The position numbers were made by a program, and so were the translations under genes. Shown here piece after piece: positions 26,286 to 33,830 of a stretch of DNA of 64,000 nt. The notes below the pieces were generated by a model. The model was not told the origin of the DNA, ran no database searches, and saw only the letters and a program-made list of their open reading frames with translations. How positions within the stretch are numbered: the stretch's first letter is position 1; every line of letters starts with the position of its first letter. This stretch comes from Bdellovibrionales bacterium (lineage in GTDB: Bacteria > Bdellovibrionota > Bacteriovoracia > Bacteriovoracales > Bacteriovoracaceae): the NCBI GenBank assembly GCA_018646675.1, contig JABGUH010000010.1:28077-92076 (forward strand). The letters are read 5' to 3'.

Positions 26286-27694
26286 TAGTCCCTGCTTATA
26301 CCATGAAGGTTGGCGATTGAGATACCACTAAGCAGACTGCCCACAATTCCCAAAAATCCCTGATCTGTTCCAGTTAGGAAGAGACCAGCAAGTTCAGTTG
26401 TGCCATCACGCCACTTATCTGGCGAGCCATAGACTGCTCCACCAATGTGGCCGGTATAGCGTTCAATGGTCATGGGAGTAAAGGTATCAGTAAAAATAGG
26501 AGTGGCACTAAAATTGGGGGCCACCTGTTTAATAGTGGCCAGCGCTGCCATCTTTACCTGCTCTTTGGCATTAAGATAGTCATTTTTGGAGAGTTTACTC
26601 CACAGTTGGTAGTTGGCAATAAAGGTAATTCGGATTACTCCCTCTGGCCCATCGTCTTGTTCAAAGTTGTTCGGGAAGCAGACGACAGCACTACTCGGAT
26701 CAAACAGGGTAGCTGGACAGTGATATTGAAACTTGGGACGATCATTATAAAAAATAATAGTCTGGTCTGCACCACTATCCGATGGCCTCTGCTCAAAGTG
26801 AAAAATAGTCTCAACAAAGCTTAGGGCACCTGGACGGGAACGAAGTGGTAGATCTGCCAGTTGTTCACTCTCCAAAGAGCCAATCGAGGAGTAGATTTTG
26901 TTGGCCAAGATAACATCCTCTGATTGTAACAAGACGCCAGTTACATGCTCCTCACTCTTTAAGATGGCCTGCACTTTAGTACGGTAGCGAATCTTCACTC
27001 CGAGAGAGTCTAGCCGATCGAGCAGCAGCTGAATGATGGTGCGGACTCCACCTTCCGGGCGCATAAAACCTTCGAGATAGATACTTTTAAACATGATCAC
27101 AAACTGGGCCAGATCCATCTCATCCTGATTGGCACTTCCGTAGAGGAGTAGGGGAGTCATCAGCATATTTAATAAAAGTGGGTCAGTAATAATCTGACTT
27201 AGGTGTTGACTGGCGGGAATAAATTGGTGGTTAAGATCAGTCTCATTAAAGTGGTCGACAAACTCCAGGAGTTGTTCAAAATTTTCCTTTTGATCAGGAA
27301 AGGTTTGGGCGATATCTGCTTGTAGCTTCTCTATTTGGTTAGAAAAGCAGAGCTTCTGATTTGGAAAATGAATTAGGGAGCTCTTTTGGGGCGAGAGTTT
27401 TAACTGACCGTAGCGCAGACGTAGCTGCTTTAGGATCTTCCCCAGCGGCTTTCCCTTTTGGCCCTGTTCCATAAAGTTGGTCATGGCATGAAGGCCGACA
27501 TCCAACTTACGCTTGCCGCGTCGATAGTAGGAGTTAAGGCCACCAGCGATAGAGTGTTGCTCTAAAACGGTCACACTCTGTCCGGCCATCGCCAGACGGA
27601 TCGCTGCCGCAAGGCCAGACATGCCGGCCCCGATTACAATTGAATCAAAGTGCTCCTCTTGATTAGTTGAGGAATTTTGGTGAGAGATATTCAA
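26285..27694 (-). CDS. FAD-dependent oxidoreductase, phytoene desaturase/CrtISO/retinol-saturase-like
   Basis: About 469 residues. FDSIVIGAGMSGLAAAIRLA and VLEQHSIAGGLNSYYRRG form the N-terminal FAD-binding region, and LFLTGTDQGFLGIVGSL the C-terminal FAD-binding motif of the CrtI superfamily. These enzymes desaturate, isomerise or saturate long polyene chains. No carotenoid gene (crtB, crtE, crtY) is nearby; instead it lies between an ACP and oleA, so a long acyl or olefin chain is the more likely substrate (inference). The TTG start at 27694 overlaps the ACP end by 32 bases and lacks a clear ribosome binding site, implying coupling to ACP translation. Exact reaction is unknown. Confidence 0.75.
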   Translation of the reverse strand: MNISHQNSSTNQEEHFDSIVIGAGMSGLAAAIRLAMAGQSVTVLEQHSIAGGLNSYYRRGKRKLDVGLHAMTNFMEQGQKGKPLGKILKQLRLRYGQLKLSPQKSSLIHFPNQKLCFSNQIEKLQADIAQTFPDQKENFEQLLEFVDHFNETDLNHQFIPASQHLSQIITDPLLLNMLMTPLLLYGSANQDEMDLAQFVIMFKSIYLEGFMRPEGGVRTIIQLLLDRLDSLGVKIRYRTKVQAILKSEEHVTGVLLQSEDVILANKIYSSIGSLESEQLADLPLRSRPGALSFVETIFHFEQRPSDSGADQTIIFYNDRPKFQYHCPATLFDPSSAVVCFPNNFEQDDGPEGVIRITFIANYQLWSKLSKNDYLNAKEQVKMAALATIKQVAPNFSATPIFTDTFTPMTIERYTGHIGGAVYGSPDKWRDGTTELAGLFLTGTDQGFLGIVGSLLSGISIANLHGISRD

Positions 27695-27941
27695 CGCAGG
27701 AGTTTAAACTTTCAAGTCGAGGATAGTCTTCTTGAGGAACGACAATACTGTGACGTTTCTTCAGCTCCATCACAATGTCCAAAAAGTCCATGGAGTCTAG
27801 ATCCATCTGATCCCGTAATGCCACTTCATTTTTCAGACAGGAGATATCTTCATCGGGGGCGACTTCGGTGAGGATATCTACAACCACCTGCCGCACTTTG
27901 TTTGCCTCACTGCCTACAATTTCACTATTTACACTGCTCAT
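27663..27941 (-). CDS. Acyl carrier protein dedicated to the olefin cluster
   Basis: A 92-residue acyl carrier protein. The phosphopantetheine attachment serine is in QMDLDSMDFLDIVMEL (DSM motif near residue 49), with the usual acidic second helix. It is longer than a housekeeping AcpP at both ends. GGAG precedes the ATG, and the gene starts seven bases after the ketosynthase stop. Standing between a FabF-like ketosynthase and an FAD oxidoreductase, it probably carries the growing or modified acyl chain for this cluster rather than for general fatty acid synthesis; that is inference from location. Confidence 0.88.
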   Translation of the reverse strand: MSSVNSEIVGSEANKVRQVVVDILTEVAPDEDISCLKNEVALRDQMDLDSMDFLDIVMELKKRHSIVVPQEDYPRLESLNSCVEYLSPKFLN

Positions 27942-27947
27942 AATACT

Positions 27948-29204
27948 TTACTCCTGATAGTTTTTTACAATTACAACTGAGTTTATTCCTAACATTCCAA
28001 ATGAGTTATTTAAAATAATCTGGGTATTGTGTCTTTTCGGCTGTTGGTAGAGTAGGTTATCAATCTTACACTTGGGATCTAGATCGCTAATTCCTCTTGC
28101 CGGATGGATCATCCCATCGGTAAAGCTGGGAATATTACCGGCCAGTTCCAGCGCTCCAGCAGCTCCCATGGCGTGGCCAATAAAGCCCTTGGTAGCATTA
28201 ATATAGGTATTGGGGCAATCACTAAAAACCTGCCGAATGGTTTCGGTCTCCTGGATATCACCAGCTGTAGTACCCGTGGCATGCATATTTACAATATCCA
28301 CTTCTTCTGGGGCCAAGCCTGCTTTCTTTAGTGCTGCCAAGATACACTCTTCCTGCCGCTTGGGATTGGGGAGGACAAAGTCGGTGGCGTCAGAGTTGAT
28401 ATGGTGGCCAATAATCTCACCTAAGATGGTGGCCCCACGGGCCTTGGCACTCTCTAAGCGTTCAAGGGTATAGATTGCGCCCCCTTCTGAGACGACAATT
28501 CCATTACGATTAGTATCTAACGGGCGAGAGGCAAGAGTCGGATCACTGCTATTGCCTAGCGCCCCTTGGGCCTTAAAGGCGGCAAAAATACCGAAGGTGT
28601 GAACACTTTCAGACACTCCTCCGGCCAGGGCCAGATCCACCTCACCTAAACGTAGCATCTGGGCACCTTGAATCAGTCCCATATTTCCGGCGGCACAGGC
28701 GGCACCAATGGTGTAGTGGGGGCCGGTAATTTTAAGGCTTAAGGTCACCTCACCGGCAGGTGAGTTGGAGACAGTGCGAGGGTTATGGTGGTGAGACCAT
28801 AAAGAGGTATCTAGATTGTTTTGATAGAGTTGGTGAATCTCCTCTTCAGTCTCCACGTTACCATGTTCGGTGATTCCCAAGTAGACACCCACCTGAGAAG
28901 GATCAAGCTTGGTTAGATCGATTCCACCCATCTCTAGTGCCTGATGAGCACAGTAGATAGAGATCGCTCCGGCCCTAGTTCCTCGTCGCCGCATCTTTTT
29001 TGACTGGTACTTGTACTGATCGAAGCTACACGCTCCCAGGGCCACTTCTCCCATGTGGCGAATCTCTTGGTGAGTAATACCACTTTTACCCTCTAAAAGG
29101 GCGTTACGAAATTCTGCCAGATTATTACCATTGGGAGCGGTTAAGCCGATACCGGTAATGACAATTCGTTGGTTATCAGACAGGGTACTCTCCGGCTTGC
29201 TCAC
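27948..29204 (-). CDS. FabF-like beta-ketoacyl-ACP synthase
   Basis: About 418 residues of KAS II type. The nucleophile is in IGAACAAGNMG, the two histidines in VNMHATGTTAGD and GFIGHAMGAAGALEL, and the C-terminal ILNNSFGMLGINSVV is standard. It would elongate ACP-bound acyl chains with malonyl-ACP. GTG 29204 is the best start, since GGAG lies seven bases upstream and GTGA overlaps the regulator stop; a longer reading frame extending into the regulator lacks such support. It opens a cluster with its own ACP and FAD enzyme followed by oleABCD. A housekeeping FabF is unlikely here because no fabG, fabD or fabH is adjacent. Confidence 0.88.
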   Translation of the reverse strand: MSKPESTLSDNQRIVITGIGLTAPNGNNLAEFRNALLEGKSGITHQEIRHMGEVALGACSFDQYKYQSKKMRRRGTRAGAISIYCAHQALEMGGIDLTKLDPSQVGVYLGITEHGNVETEEEIHQLYQNNLDTSLWSHHHNPRTVSNSPAGEVTLSLKITGPHYTIGAACAAGNMGLIQGAQMLRLGEVDLALAGGVSESVHTFGIFAAFKAQGALGNSSDPTLASRPLDTNRNGIVVSEGGAIYTLERLESAKARGATILGEIIGHHINSDATDFVLPNPKRQEECILAALKKAGLAPEEVDIVNMHATGTTAGDIQETETIRQVFSDCPNTYINATKGFIGHAMGAAGALELAGNIPSFTDGMIHPARGISDLDPKCKIDNLLYQQPKRHNTQIILNNSFGMLGINSVVIVKNYQE

Positions 29205-29860
29205 TGCTCTACTCCTTGAGTGAGACGTTCGAGCCCATCCCACAAACGACTTTTAACTTGATTCGTGATACTATCTTTTAATTTTATTCCACTTGAGAGC
29301 GCCGAAAGGGTCTCTGGCAGTGCATCTGCCACCTTTCGATAGTAGTTATTCATACCATTTTGTCCTAACTGCATTACAAAGTTCATCACTGTTTCGGCCA
29401 GTAGGCAGGTGGTGATGATCGAGGTGAGGCGCTCCCGTCGAATAGCATGCTGATCATCATTGGGAGTGTTGGCATGGATTCTTTGAATTACTCGCTTAAA
29501 TGATGAGACACTCTCCTGCTCTCGCTTGCGAAAGACTGATGAAACAATATTAAGAGCGTCTGGGGTAGTCTGGTGGAGGTGGCAGCGGGAGTTGATCCCA
29601 TCTAACGTCTCGACTGCTCCGTAGAGGGAGAGGGTTTTTAAGGAGTTACTAACCGCCCCTTGAGAGAGTGAGAGTGTCTGCTGGATCTGTTGTGAAGAGA
29701 GGGGGGTGGTGGAGAGCACTAAAAGCCCGTAAATGGCACCATCCATTCGCTTGAAACCAAGGCGGTTAAAAAAAGATTCAAAGTGACGAATCTCGGCCAT
29801 CAGCTCGGGGGGCAGTGGCCGGTCTATATTTTCAGAATCACTATATTTCAAATATTTCAT
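29201..29860 (-). CDS. GbsR/MarR-type winged-helix transcriptional regulator
   Basis: A 219-residue DNA-binding protein. Residues about 20-100 form a winged helix: GFKRMDGAIYGLLVLS, then SSQQIQQTLSLSQGAVSNSLKTL as the helix-turn-helix, as in GbsR-like MarR proteins. The C-terminal half is helical and may sense a ligand, possibly a fatty acyl compound. It is the first gene of the ketosynthase-ACP-FAD-oleABCD run and overlaps the ketosynthase by four bases. A perfect 9-base inverted repeat covers its start codon, suggesting autoregulation of the whole operon. No ribosome binding site precedes the ATG, so the message may be leaderless. Confidence 0.82.
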   Translation of the reverse strand: MKYLKYSDSENIDRPLPPELMAEIRHFESFFNRLGFKRMDGAIYGLLVLSTTPLSSQQIQQTLSLSQGAVSNSLKTLSLYGAVETLDGINSRCHLHQTTPDALNIVSSVFRKREQESVSSFKRVIQRIHANTPNDDQHAIRRERLTSIITTCLLAETVMNFVMQLGQNGMNNYYRKVADALPETLSALSSGIKLKDSITNQVKSRLWDGLERLTQGVEQ

Positions 29861-29874
29861 ATTTAAAATATTTG
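29849..29874. promoter_or_regulatory. Perfect inverted repeat at the start of the ole-cluster regulator (candidate operator)
   Basis: The arms CAAATATTT (29849-29857) and AAATATTTG (29866-29874) are exact inverted complements separated by eight bases, giving a centre-to-centre distance of 17 bases. The regulator start codon lies within the spacer end (29858-29860). Such a dyad is the size expected for a MarR/GbsR dimer. It overlaps the candidate -10 of the promoter, so binding would block transcription. Assignment to this regulator is inference. Confidence 0.55.
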
Positions 29875-29897
29875 GACTTGTCGCTGCCGAATGTCAA
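29869..29897 (-). promoter_or_regulatory. Candidate promoter of the ole cluster
   Basis: On the minus strand a consensus -35 TTGACA (complement at 29892-29897) is followed after 17 bases by CAAATA (complement at 29869-29874), a plausible -10. Transcription would begin at or very near the regulator ATG, in keeping with the absence of a ribosome binding site. The -10 is covered by the inverted repeat described as candidate operator. Confidence 0.4.
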
Positions 29898-30037
29898 GTA
29901 GTTATACTGTTTTTGCTTACTTATTTGAGGGAGATATCTACTTGTCAGCAATATGAAAGTCGTAGTTTAATAATATTGAACTGTTAACTTAAGATGTTGA
30001 GTGGACTACTTCACTTTTAATTATTTGGAGTCTGGTG

Positions 30038-30832
30038 ATGGATGGTATTGAGATATCCCTAGTTGGTGCTGTTTGGATGAAAGATGAGCAGTGGAGTTAT
30101 GCCCGTTATAAGGGGGCACTGCTAGAGGAGCAGTTAGGTGCAATAAATGGCCTGTATGATCCTCAACGGATTTGGGAGATTCCTGATGCTCTCCAAAAAA
30201 AGGTGGATTTAGATGGGAGCCTTCTTCCATTTTTTGGTGATACGACTGTTTTTGAATTAAGTTCTCAGCAGGTGGCAGAGGTTGGAGAGCTGATCGATTT
30301 GTTGGAACCCATTAGCGAAAATTTGGCAACACCGCTGGATCGTCAGCAGTTGCATATGACACTACATGATCTGAATAACTCATCTTCACCTGAAGAGATT
30401 GCGACCCCCATCGCCAAAAGTAAGCACCAGGTGATAATTATTATGAAGTTGTTGAAGGAGTATCTAAAGGATAACCCAGATCATCGCTACATTAATATGG
30501 TCTCAACTAGGGCCTATCCTAGCTCGAACATTGCGGTGCTATTAGGGCTGATCCCTAAAAGCGAGCTAGATTTTCAACTTTTGATTAAACTTTATAACAT
30601 CTTTGATTCAGCAGTGTATCTCGACTACTGGTTACGTCCTCACATCACCCTTGCCTATTTTAAGCCTAGGGAGTTGCGTCAGGTTGAGATCGCCGGGCTG
30701 CGCAGTTGTTTAGATCAGATCAATCAAAGAGAAGTGGAGATAAAATTAGATATTTTAGAGCTTGCTTATCAGCACTTCGATCATATGAATCAATATCAAA
30801 CCAAGTTTTGTCCACGTACACTAACAGAGTAG
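30038..30832 (+). CDS. 2H-phosphoesterase-like protein
   Basis: A 264-residue cytosolic protein I recognise only by motif. Two H-x-T motifs, QLHMTLHDL near residue 107 and LRPHITLAYF near residue 205, are spaced as in the 2H phosphoesterase superfamily (LigT, cyclic phosphodiesterases, RNA 2',3'-phosphoesterases). In that fold each His-x-Thr contributes to a bilobal active site. The ATG at 30038 is preferred because GGAG stands at 30027-30030. It is divergent from the ole-cluster regulator and faces the M48 protease convergently. Substrate is not known; RNA ends or cyclic nucleotides are possible from the family. Confidence 0.55.
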   Translation: MDGIEISLVGAVWMKDEQWSYARYKGALLEEQLGAINGLYDPQRIWEIPDALQKKVDLDGSLLPFFGDTTVFELSSQQVAEVGELIDLLEPISENLATPLDRQQLHMTLHDLNNSSSPEEIATPIAKSKHQVIIIMKLLKEYLKDNPDHRYINMVSTRAYPSSNIAVLLGLIPKSELDFQLLIKLYNIFDSAVYLDYWLRPHITLAYFKPRELRQVEIAGLRSCLDQINQREVEIKLDILELAYQHFDHMNQYQTKFCPRTLTE

Positions 30833-30833
30833 G

Positions 30834-31607
30834 TTACTGTTCGATCCTTTGGATCAAAGCCTTGATACGATCATTCGGATGAGGGTGGGTTGAAAGATAG
30901 AACGTCGCTCTTGCCATACCGGTAGTATTGCTATTTAGTCGCTTAAAGAGGGAGAGGGCCCCCTGGGTTGAACCATACTTTTTCTTTAAAATTCTTAAGG
31001 CATATAGATCTGCGGCCAACTCCTGTTCCCGGCCAAACTTCTTTTTAATTTGCTGTAAGATAGAAGTAACAATACTTTTGAGACTACTATCTCCTACGCC
31101 AATCGCCGCACTAAACGCCAGCAGAGTCAGACCGGCCCCCATTCCGCGCAGGTGATCCTTGTGATAGTAGTGTCCCAACTCATGGGCCAGAATCATGGTG
31201 ATCTCCTGTTCAGACTCCATGGCATCAACTATTGCGGAGTGAAGTAAAATAGTTCCGTCCGGGAAAGCAAAAGCATTCTCTTCGCTGGCATCAATAATTT
31301 TTAGTTTAAACTGCTGACCACGAATATCTACCTGTTCCAGCAGTTGTCGAAAAATATCTTCAATCTCTTTTTGGCGCGGGTGGGGGTCAGCTTTAATCGT
31401 AGGAGTGGTGGAAGCGACGATCCCATAAAGCTTGCTCTCCAACTCTGGTGAGAGGTGGTCGATAACAAAGTTTACAGAGGATGTGGCCAGATAGAAAACG
31501 ATCGCTAAAACTGCGATACCTCCAACCATATATAGCATGAAATCATGTAGTAGGTTGCTGCTACTGACATTTAGTTCATGCTCCAGTTTACGCTCTTGGT
31601 ATTTCAT
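30834..31607 (-). CDS. M48-family zinc metallopeptidase, membrane anchored
   Basis: A 257-residue protein with one membrane helix (FMLYMVGGIAVLAIVFYLATS, about residues 25-45). The catalytic zinc motif HELGHYYH is near residue 141 (ILAHELGHYYHKDHLRG), and FGREQELAADLYALRIL carries the third ligand ExxxD. STHPHPNDRIKALI is the family C-terminal motif. M48 proteases act in envelope quality control at the periplasmic side (HtpX, LoiP, BepA types). It follows two YbjQ-family genes by five bases and is probably co-transcribed. Mature domain complete; no TPR tail as in BepA. Confidence 0.9.
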   Translation of the reverse strand: MKYQERKLEHELNVSSSNLLHDFMLYMVGGIAVLAIVFYLATSSVNFVIDHLSPELESKLYGIVASTTPTIKADPHPRQKEIEDIFRQLLEQVDIRGQQFKLKIIDASEENAFAFPDGTILLHSAIVDAMESEQEITMILAHELGHYYHKDHLRGMGAGLTLLAFSAAIGVGDSSLKSIVTSILQQIKKKFGREQELAADLYALRILKKKYGSTQGALSLFKRLNSNTTGMARATFYLSTHPHPNDRIKALIQRIEQ

Positions 31608-31612
31608 GGTGG

Positions 31613-32065
31613 TTACTTATAGTTAATTGCTGTGCCGTAGGCCAGTACTTCAATACTGCCAACCGTTCCTTTACGAGAGCTCTTGCTAATCGATGCTGTC
31701 TCCACTCTTACGTTGATGATCAACTGAGCTTTAGGGGAACTCTGCTTCATTCTTAATATCGCCTCCCTTCGGGCACGATCTAGGAGTGACTCATACGGCT
31801 TAAGGCGTCCTCCAACTAAGTTGTAGAGTACCGCCATAAAGCGCTTGAAGTAGTCAATTGAGATAACAGTTGATCCGATCACTAGTTTTGATGTTTTGAC
31901 TTCGATATTTGCTGGCACAGATTTAAAAGATACTGCCGGAACAGATTGATATTTTTTTTCTCGTCTACGGATTGAGTGGTAGTGGCGTCGCTCATTTACC
32001 GAACCCCAGAAGTATCCTAACATCAATAGTCCGGCAAAAAAACCTAACTGGATCAGCTCTTCCAC
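31613..32065 (-). CDS. Membrane-anchored YbjQ-like (UPF0145) protein
   Basis: A 150-residue protein with an N-terminal membrane segment (LIQLGFFAGLLMLGYFWGS, residues 4-22) and a basic linker (RRHYHSIRRREKKYQ). A domain follows that repeats the YbjQ pattern seen in the upstream neighbour: VIGSTVIS, VGGRLKPYESLLDRARREAILRM, LIINVRVETAS and a final LAYGTAI. It overlaps the upstream gene by one base and precedes the M48 protease. It looks like a membrane-tethered duplicate of the cytosolic YbjQ protein. Biochemical role of the family is unknown. Confidence 0.7.
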   Translation of the reverse strand: MEELIQLGFFAGLLMLGYFWGSVNERRHYHSIRRREKKYQSVPAVSFKSVPANIEVKTSKLVIGSTVISIDYFKRFMAVLYNLVGGRLKPYESLLDRARREAILRMKQSSPKAQLIINVRVETASISKSSRKGTVGSIEVLAYGTAINYK

Positions 32066-32379
32066 TACTCAACCTTGACGGCAGTTCCGTAACAGTAGAG
32101 CTCAGCAGCTCCTTGAGCTATACTGGAAGTCGAGAAGCGAATATTAACAATCGCATTGGCGCCGACCTTTTTCGCCTGCTCTTCCATGCGATTCATCGCT
32201 TCTTGGCGAGAGTCCTGCAACAGTTCACTGTAGCCAGTTAGCTCGCCGCCAATAATATTCTTTAGCCCGGCCATAAAGTCTCGGCCAATATGTTTGGCCC
32301 GAACAGTACTGCCGGCAACTAGACCATAAAATTCGCGGATCTCTTTTCCTGGAATAGTCTCCGTATTTGAAAGTAGCAC
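32065..32379 (-). CDS. YbjQ/UPF0145 family protein
   Basis: A 104-residue protein with the full YbjQ signature: LVAGSTVRAKHIGRDFMAGL, IIGGELTGYSELLQDSRQEAMNRM, ANAIVNIRFSTSS and ELYCYGTAV. Members form small ring-like oligomers but have no established biochemical role. GTG 32379 is used as start with GGAG about seven bases upstream. It opens a three-gene unit with the tethered YbjQ-like protein and the M48 protease, which suggests a shared envelope-related role. Confidence 0.85.
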   Translation of the reverse strand: MLLSNTETIPGKEIREFYGLVAGSTVRAKHIGRDFMAGLKNIIGGELTGYSELLQDSRQEAMNRMEEQAKKVGANAIVNIRFSTSSIAQGAAELYCYGTAVKVE

Positions 32380-32423
32380 GATATACTCCTTAATAAACTA
32401 CAGGTAGCATTGAGCAACAGCTG

Positions 32424-33164
32424 TTATTGAACTCCCAGACAGCTTTGGATCGCTTTTTTTAGATTCTTGTTCTTGGCGATCAAGGTGCCACGATTCTCTC
32501 CACCTGAAGGTCGGCAACCACCATTGGTATGAATACCGACGATCTGATTGTTCTCTTCTAGGATAATTGCCGAACCAGAGTTCCCGCCACGAGTATCTGC
32601 ACGGTGGTAGAGCAGAGAGCGAAAGGTACCCACGTCAGTGATCTCTCCTAGATTAATCTGCTGAGTGACATGATCAGTGCCATCACTGTCGACTCCATAG
32701 CCTATAATTTTGACAATTTGTCCCTTGGAGGGCTTTTTAGTCGCAACTTCATAGTGGCCATAGCGATCACCAGCATAGGCTCCAGTCTGTTTGTTGGGAA
32801 GAAGTTTAAAGACAGCATAGTCACTACCAAAACGATTATTGTAGACAATAGAGTCCTGGTCAATTTGATAGATATCCTCTTCTCCAGGATGTTGAGCATC
32901 GAAGTTGATTGATCTGGGTACATTAAACTCTGCAAAGTGAAGAACGTTTTTACAGTGTCCTGCGGAGATGGCACATTGGCGACCAATCATGGTGAGGGTA
33001 CAGCCACCGTTGTGGTCTATTTTCTTTACCGCTCGGCCAATTTTGGGGTCAGAACTCCAGACCCGGTCATCAGTATCACCACAGATGGTCTTCTCAAGAG
33101 CCACTGCTGGTACAGTTAACAAAATTAGCAACAGGAGTAACAAAACAGTAGTCAACTTAGTCAT
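32424..33164 (-). CDS. Secreted trypsin-like serine protease (S1 family)
   Basis: A 246-residue exported protein with a signal peptide (KLTTVLLLLLLILLTVPAVA, cleavage near residue 22). The catalytic triad is visible: His in AISAGHCKN, Asp in FGSDYAVFKL and Ser in TRGGNSGSAII. The GHC and related cysteines (CTL, RQCAI, GGCRPSG, SCLG) fit disulfide bonds. There is no PDZ domain, so it is not DegP/HtrA; it resembles the glutamyl-endopeptidase/V8-like branch or trypsin-like proteases of predatory and social bacteria. It sits alone with a 265-base divergent region upstream. Confidence 0.88.
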   Translation of the reverse strand: MTKLTTVLLLLLLILLTVPAVALEKTICGDTDDRVWSSDPKIGRAVKKIDHNGGCTLTMIGRQCAISAGHCKNVLHFAEFNVPRSINFDAQHPGEEDIYQIDQDSIVYNNRFGSDYAVFKLLPNKQTGAYAGDRYGHYEVATKKPSKGQIVKIIGYGVDSDGTDHVTQQINLGEITDVGTFRSLLYHRADTRGGNSGSAIILEENNQIVGIHTNGGCRPSGGENRGTLIAKNKNLKKAIQSCLGVQ

Positions 33165-33429
33165 TTATAACATCCTTGTTAATGATTGGTTTTTATCTCT
33201 AATATATAGTGAAAAAATAGTATCTGATTACAATCGGATAAGTAAAACGTTGTCAGTTTTTGTTAGATGATTGTACTAACAAATAGTTAAATTGTGACGA
33301 ATCATTATCCATAGTGGAACTTTCTTTTTGTCTTTCCTTTAGGCTCCATCATGGTAGACTTCACTACAGGATAAATTAGTTATCCTAATAGGTGATGAAA
33401 CTGTTGTTAACTCTCAATGAGGAGAAATA
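33165..33429. other. Divergent intergenic region with two perfect inverted repeats
   Basis: This 265-base gap separates the secreted protease (minus) from a small unknown gene (plus). It contains TTTGTTAG (33259-33266) facing CTAACAAA (33276-33283) and AGGATAA (33368-33374) facing TTATCCT (33380-33386). Each is an exact inverted repeat with a 9- and a 5-base spacer respectively. They could be operators for the two divergent genes; neither is followed by a T-run, so they do not look like terminators. GAGGAG just before 33430 is the ribosome binding site of the next gene. Confidence 0.4.
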
Positions 33430-33819
33430 ATGATTGACGCAAACGGTACGGTATTTATCTTCGAACGTCGCTTGCGTTTTTTTAATTTCCGTCCCAAGCG
33501 TGAGGAACGGGCCCTGCTCTTTCAATTTGTTCGTGAGTTGAAGGGATCTTTGGATAGATATGGAGAGTTCTCTGTTAACTTCTTTCAGGATGGTGATAAT
33601 CTGCATGGAGAGTTATTGCTACAACTGTCAAAGCAAGAGGATAGCTCAGAGCGAGTTGCTACGAATAGATCGATCCAGGTCCTAGGGACAACCCTCCCTC
33701 AGCTACTACTAGAGATACACTACGAAGTAGCAAAGTCCTTTCGGGACAAAAAGAGGGCGGTGCTACCAGTATTGCCCTCATCTGGCAAAAGAGCGGTGTC
33801 ATTAAGGCCAGGCTCTTAG
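33430..33819 (+). CDS. Small protein of unknown function
   Basis: A 129-residue protein preceded by a strong GAGGAG site six bases before the ATG, which argues that it is real. It is basic, has no signal peptide or membrane segment and begins IDANGTVFIFERRLRFFNFRP. The middle (LLEIHYEVAKSFRDKKR) is predicted helical, and the C-terminal 20 residues are low complexity. I see no known domain. It converges on mscS with only 11 bases between the ends and stands across a divergent region from a secreted protease. Confidence 0.6.
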   Translation: MIDANGTVFIFERRLRFFNFRPKREERALLFQFVRELKGSLDRYGEFSVNFFQDGDNLHGELLLQLSKQEDSSERVATNRSIQVLGTTLPQLLLEIHYEVAKSFRDKKRAVLPVLPSSGKRAVSLRPGS

Positions 33820-33830
33820 CTCTAATCCTT

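Noticed and set aside
26285..27694. Reading as a carotenoid desaturase
   Set aside because: No phytoene synthase, GGPP synthase or cyclase genes in the window, and the gene is locked between ACP and oleA.
27948..29243. Longer reading of the ketosynthase starting at 29243
   Set aside because: The extra N-terminal residues lie wholly inside the regulator gene and have no ribosome binding site; GTG 29204 has GGAG and a GTGA overlap.
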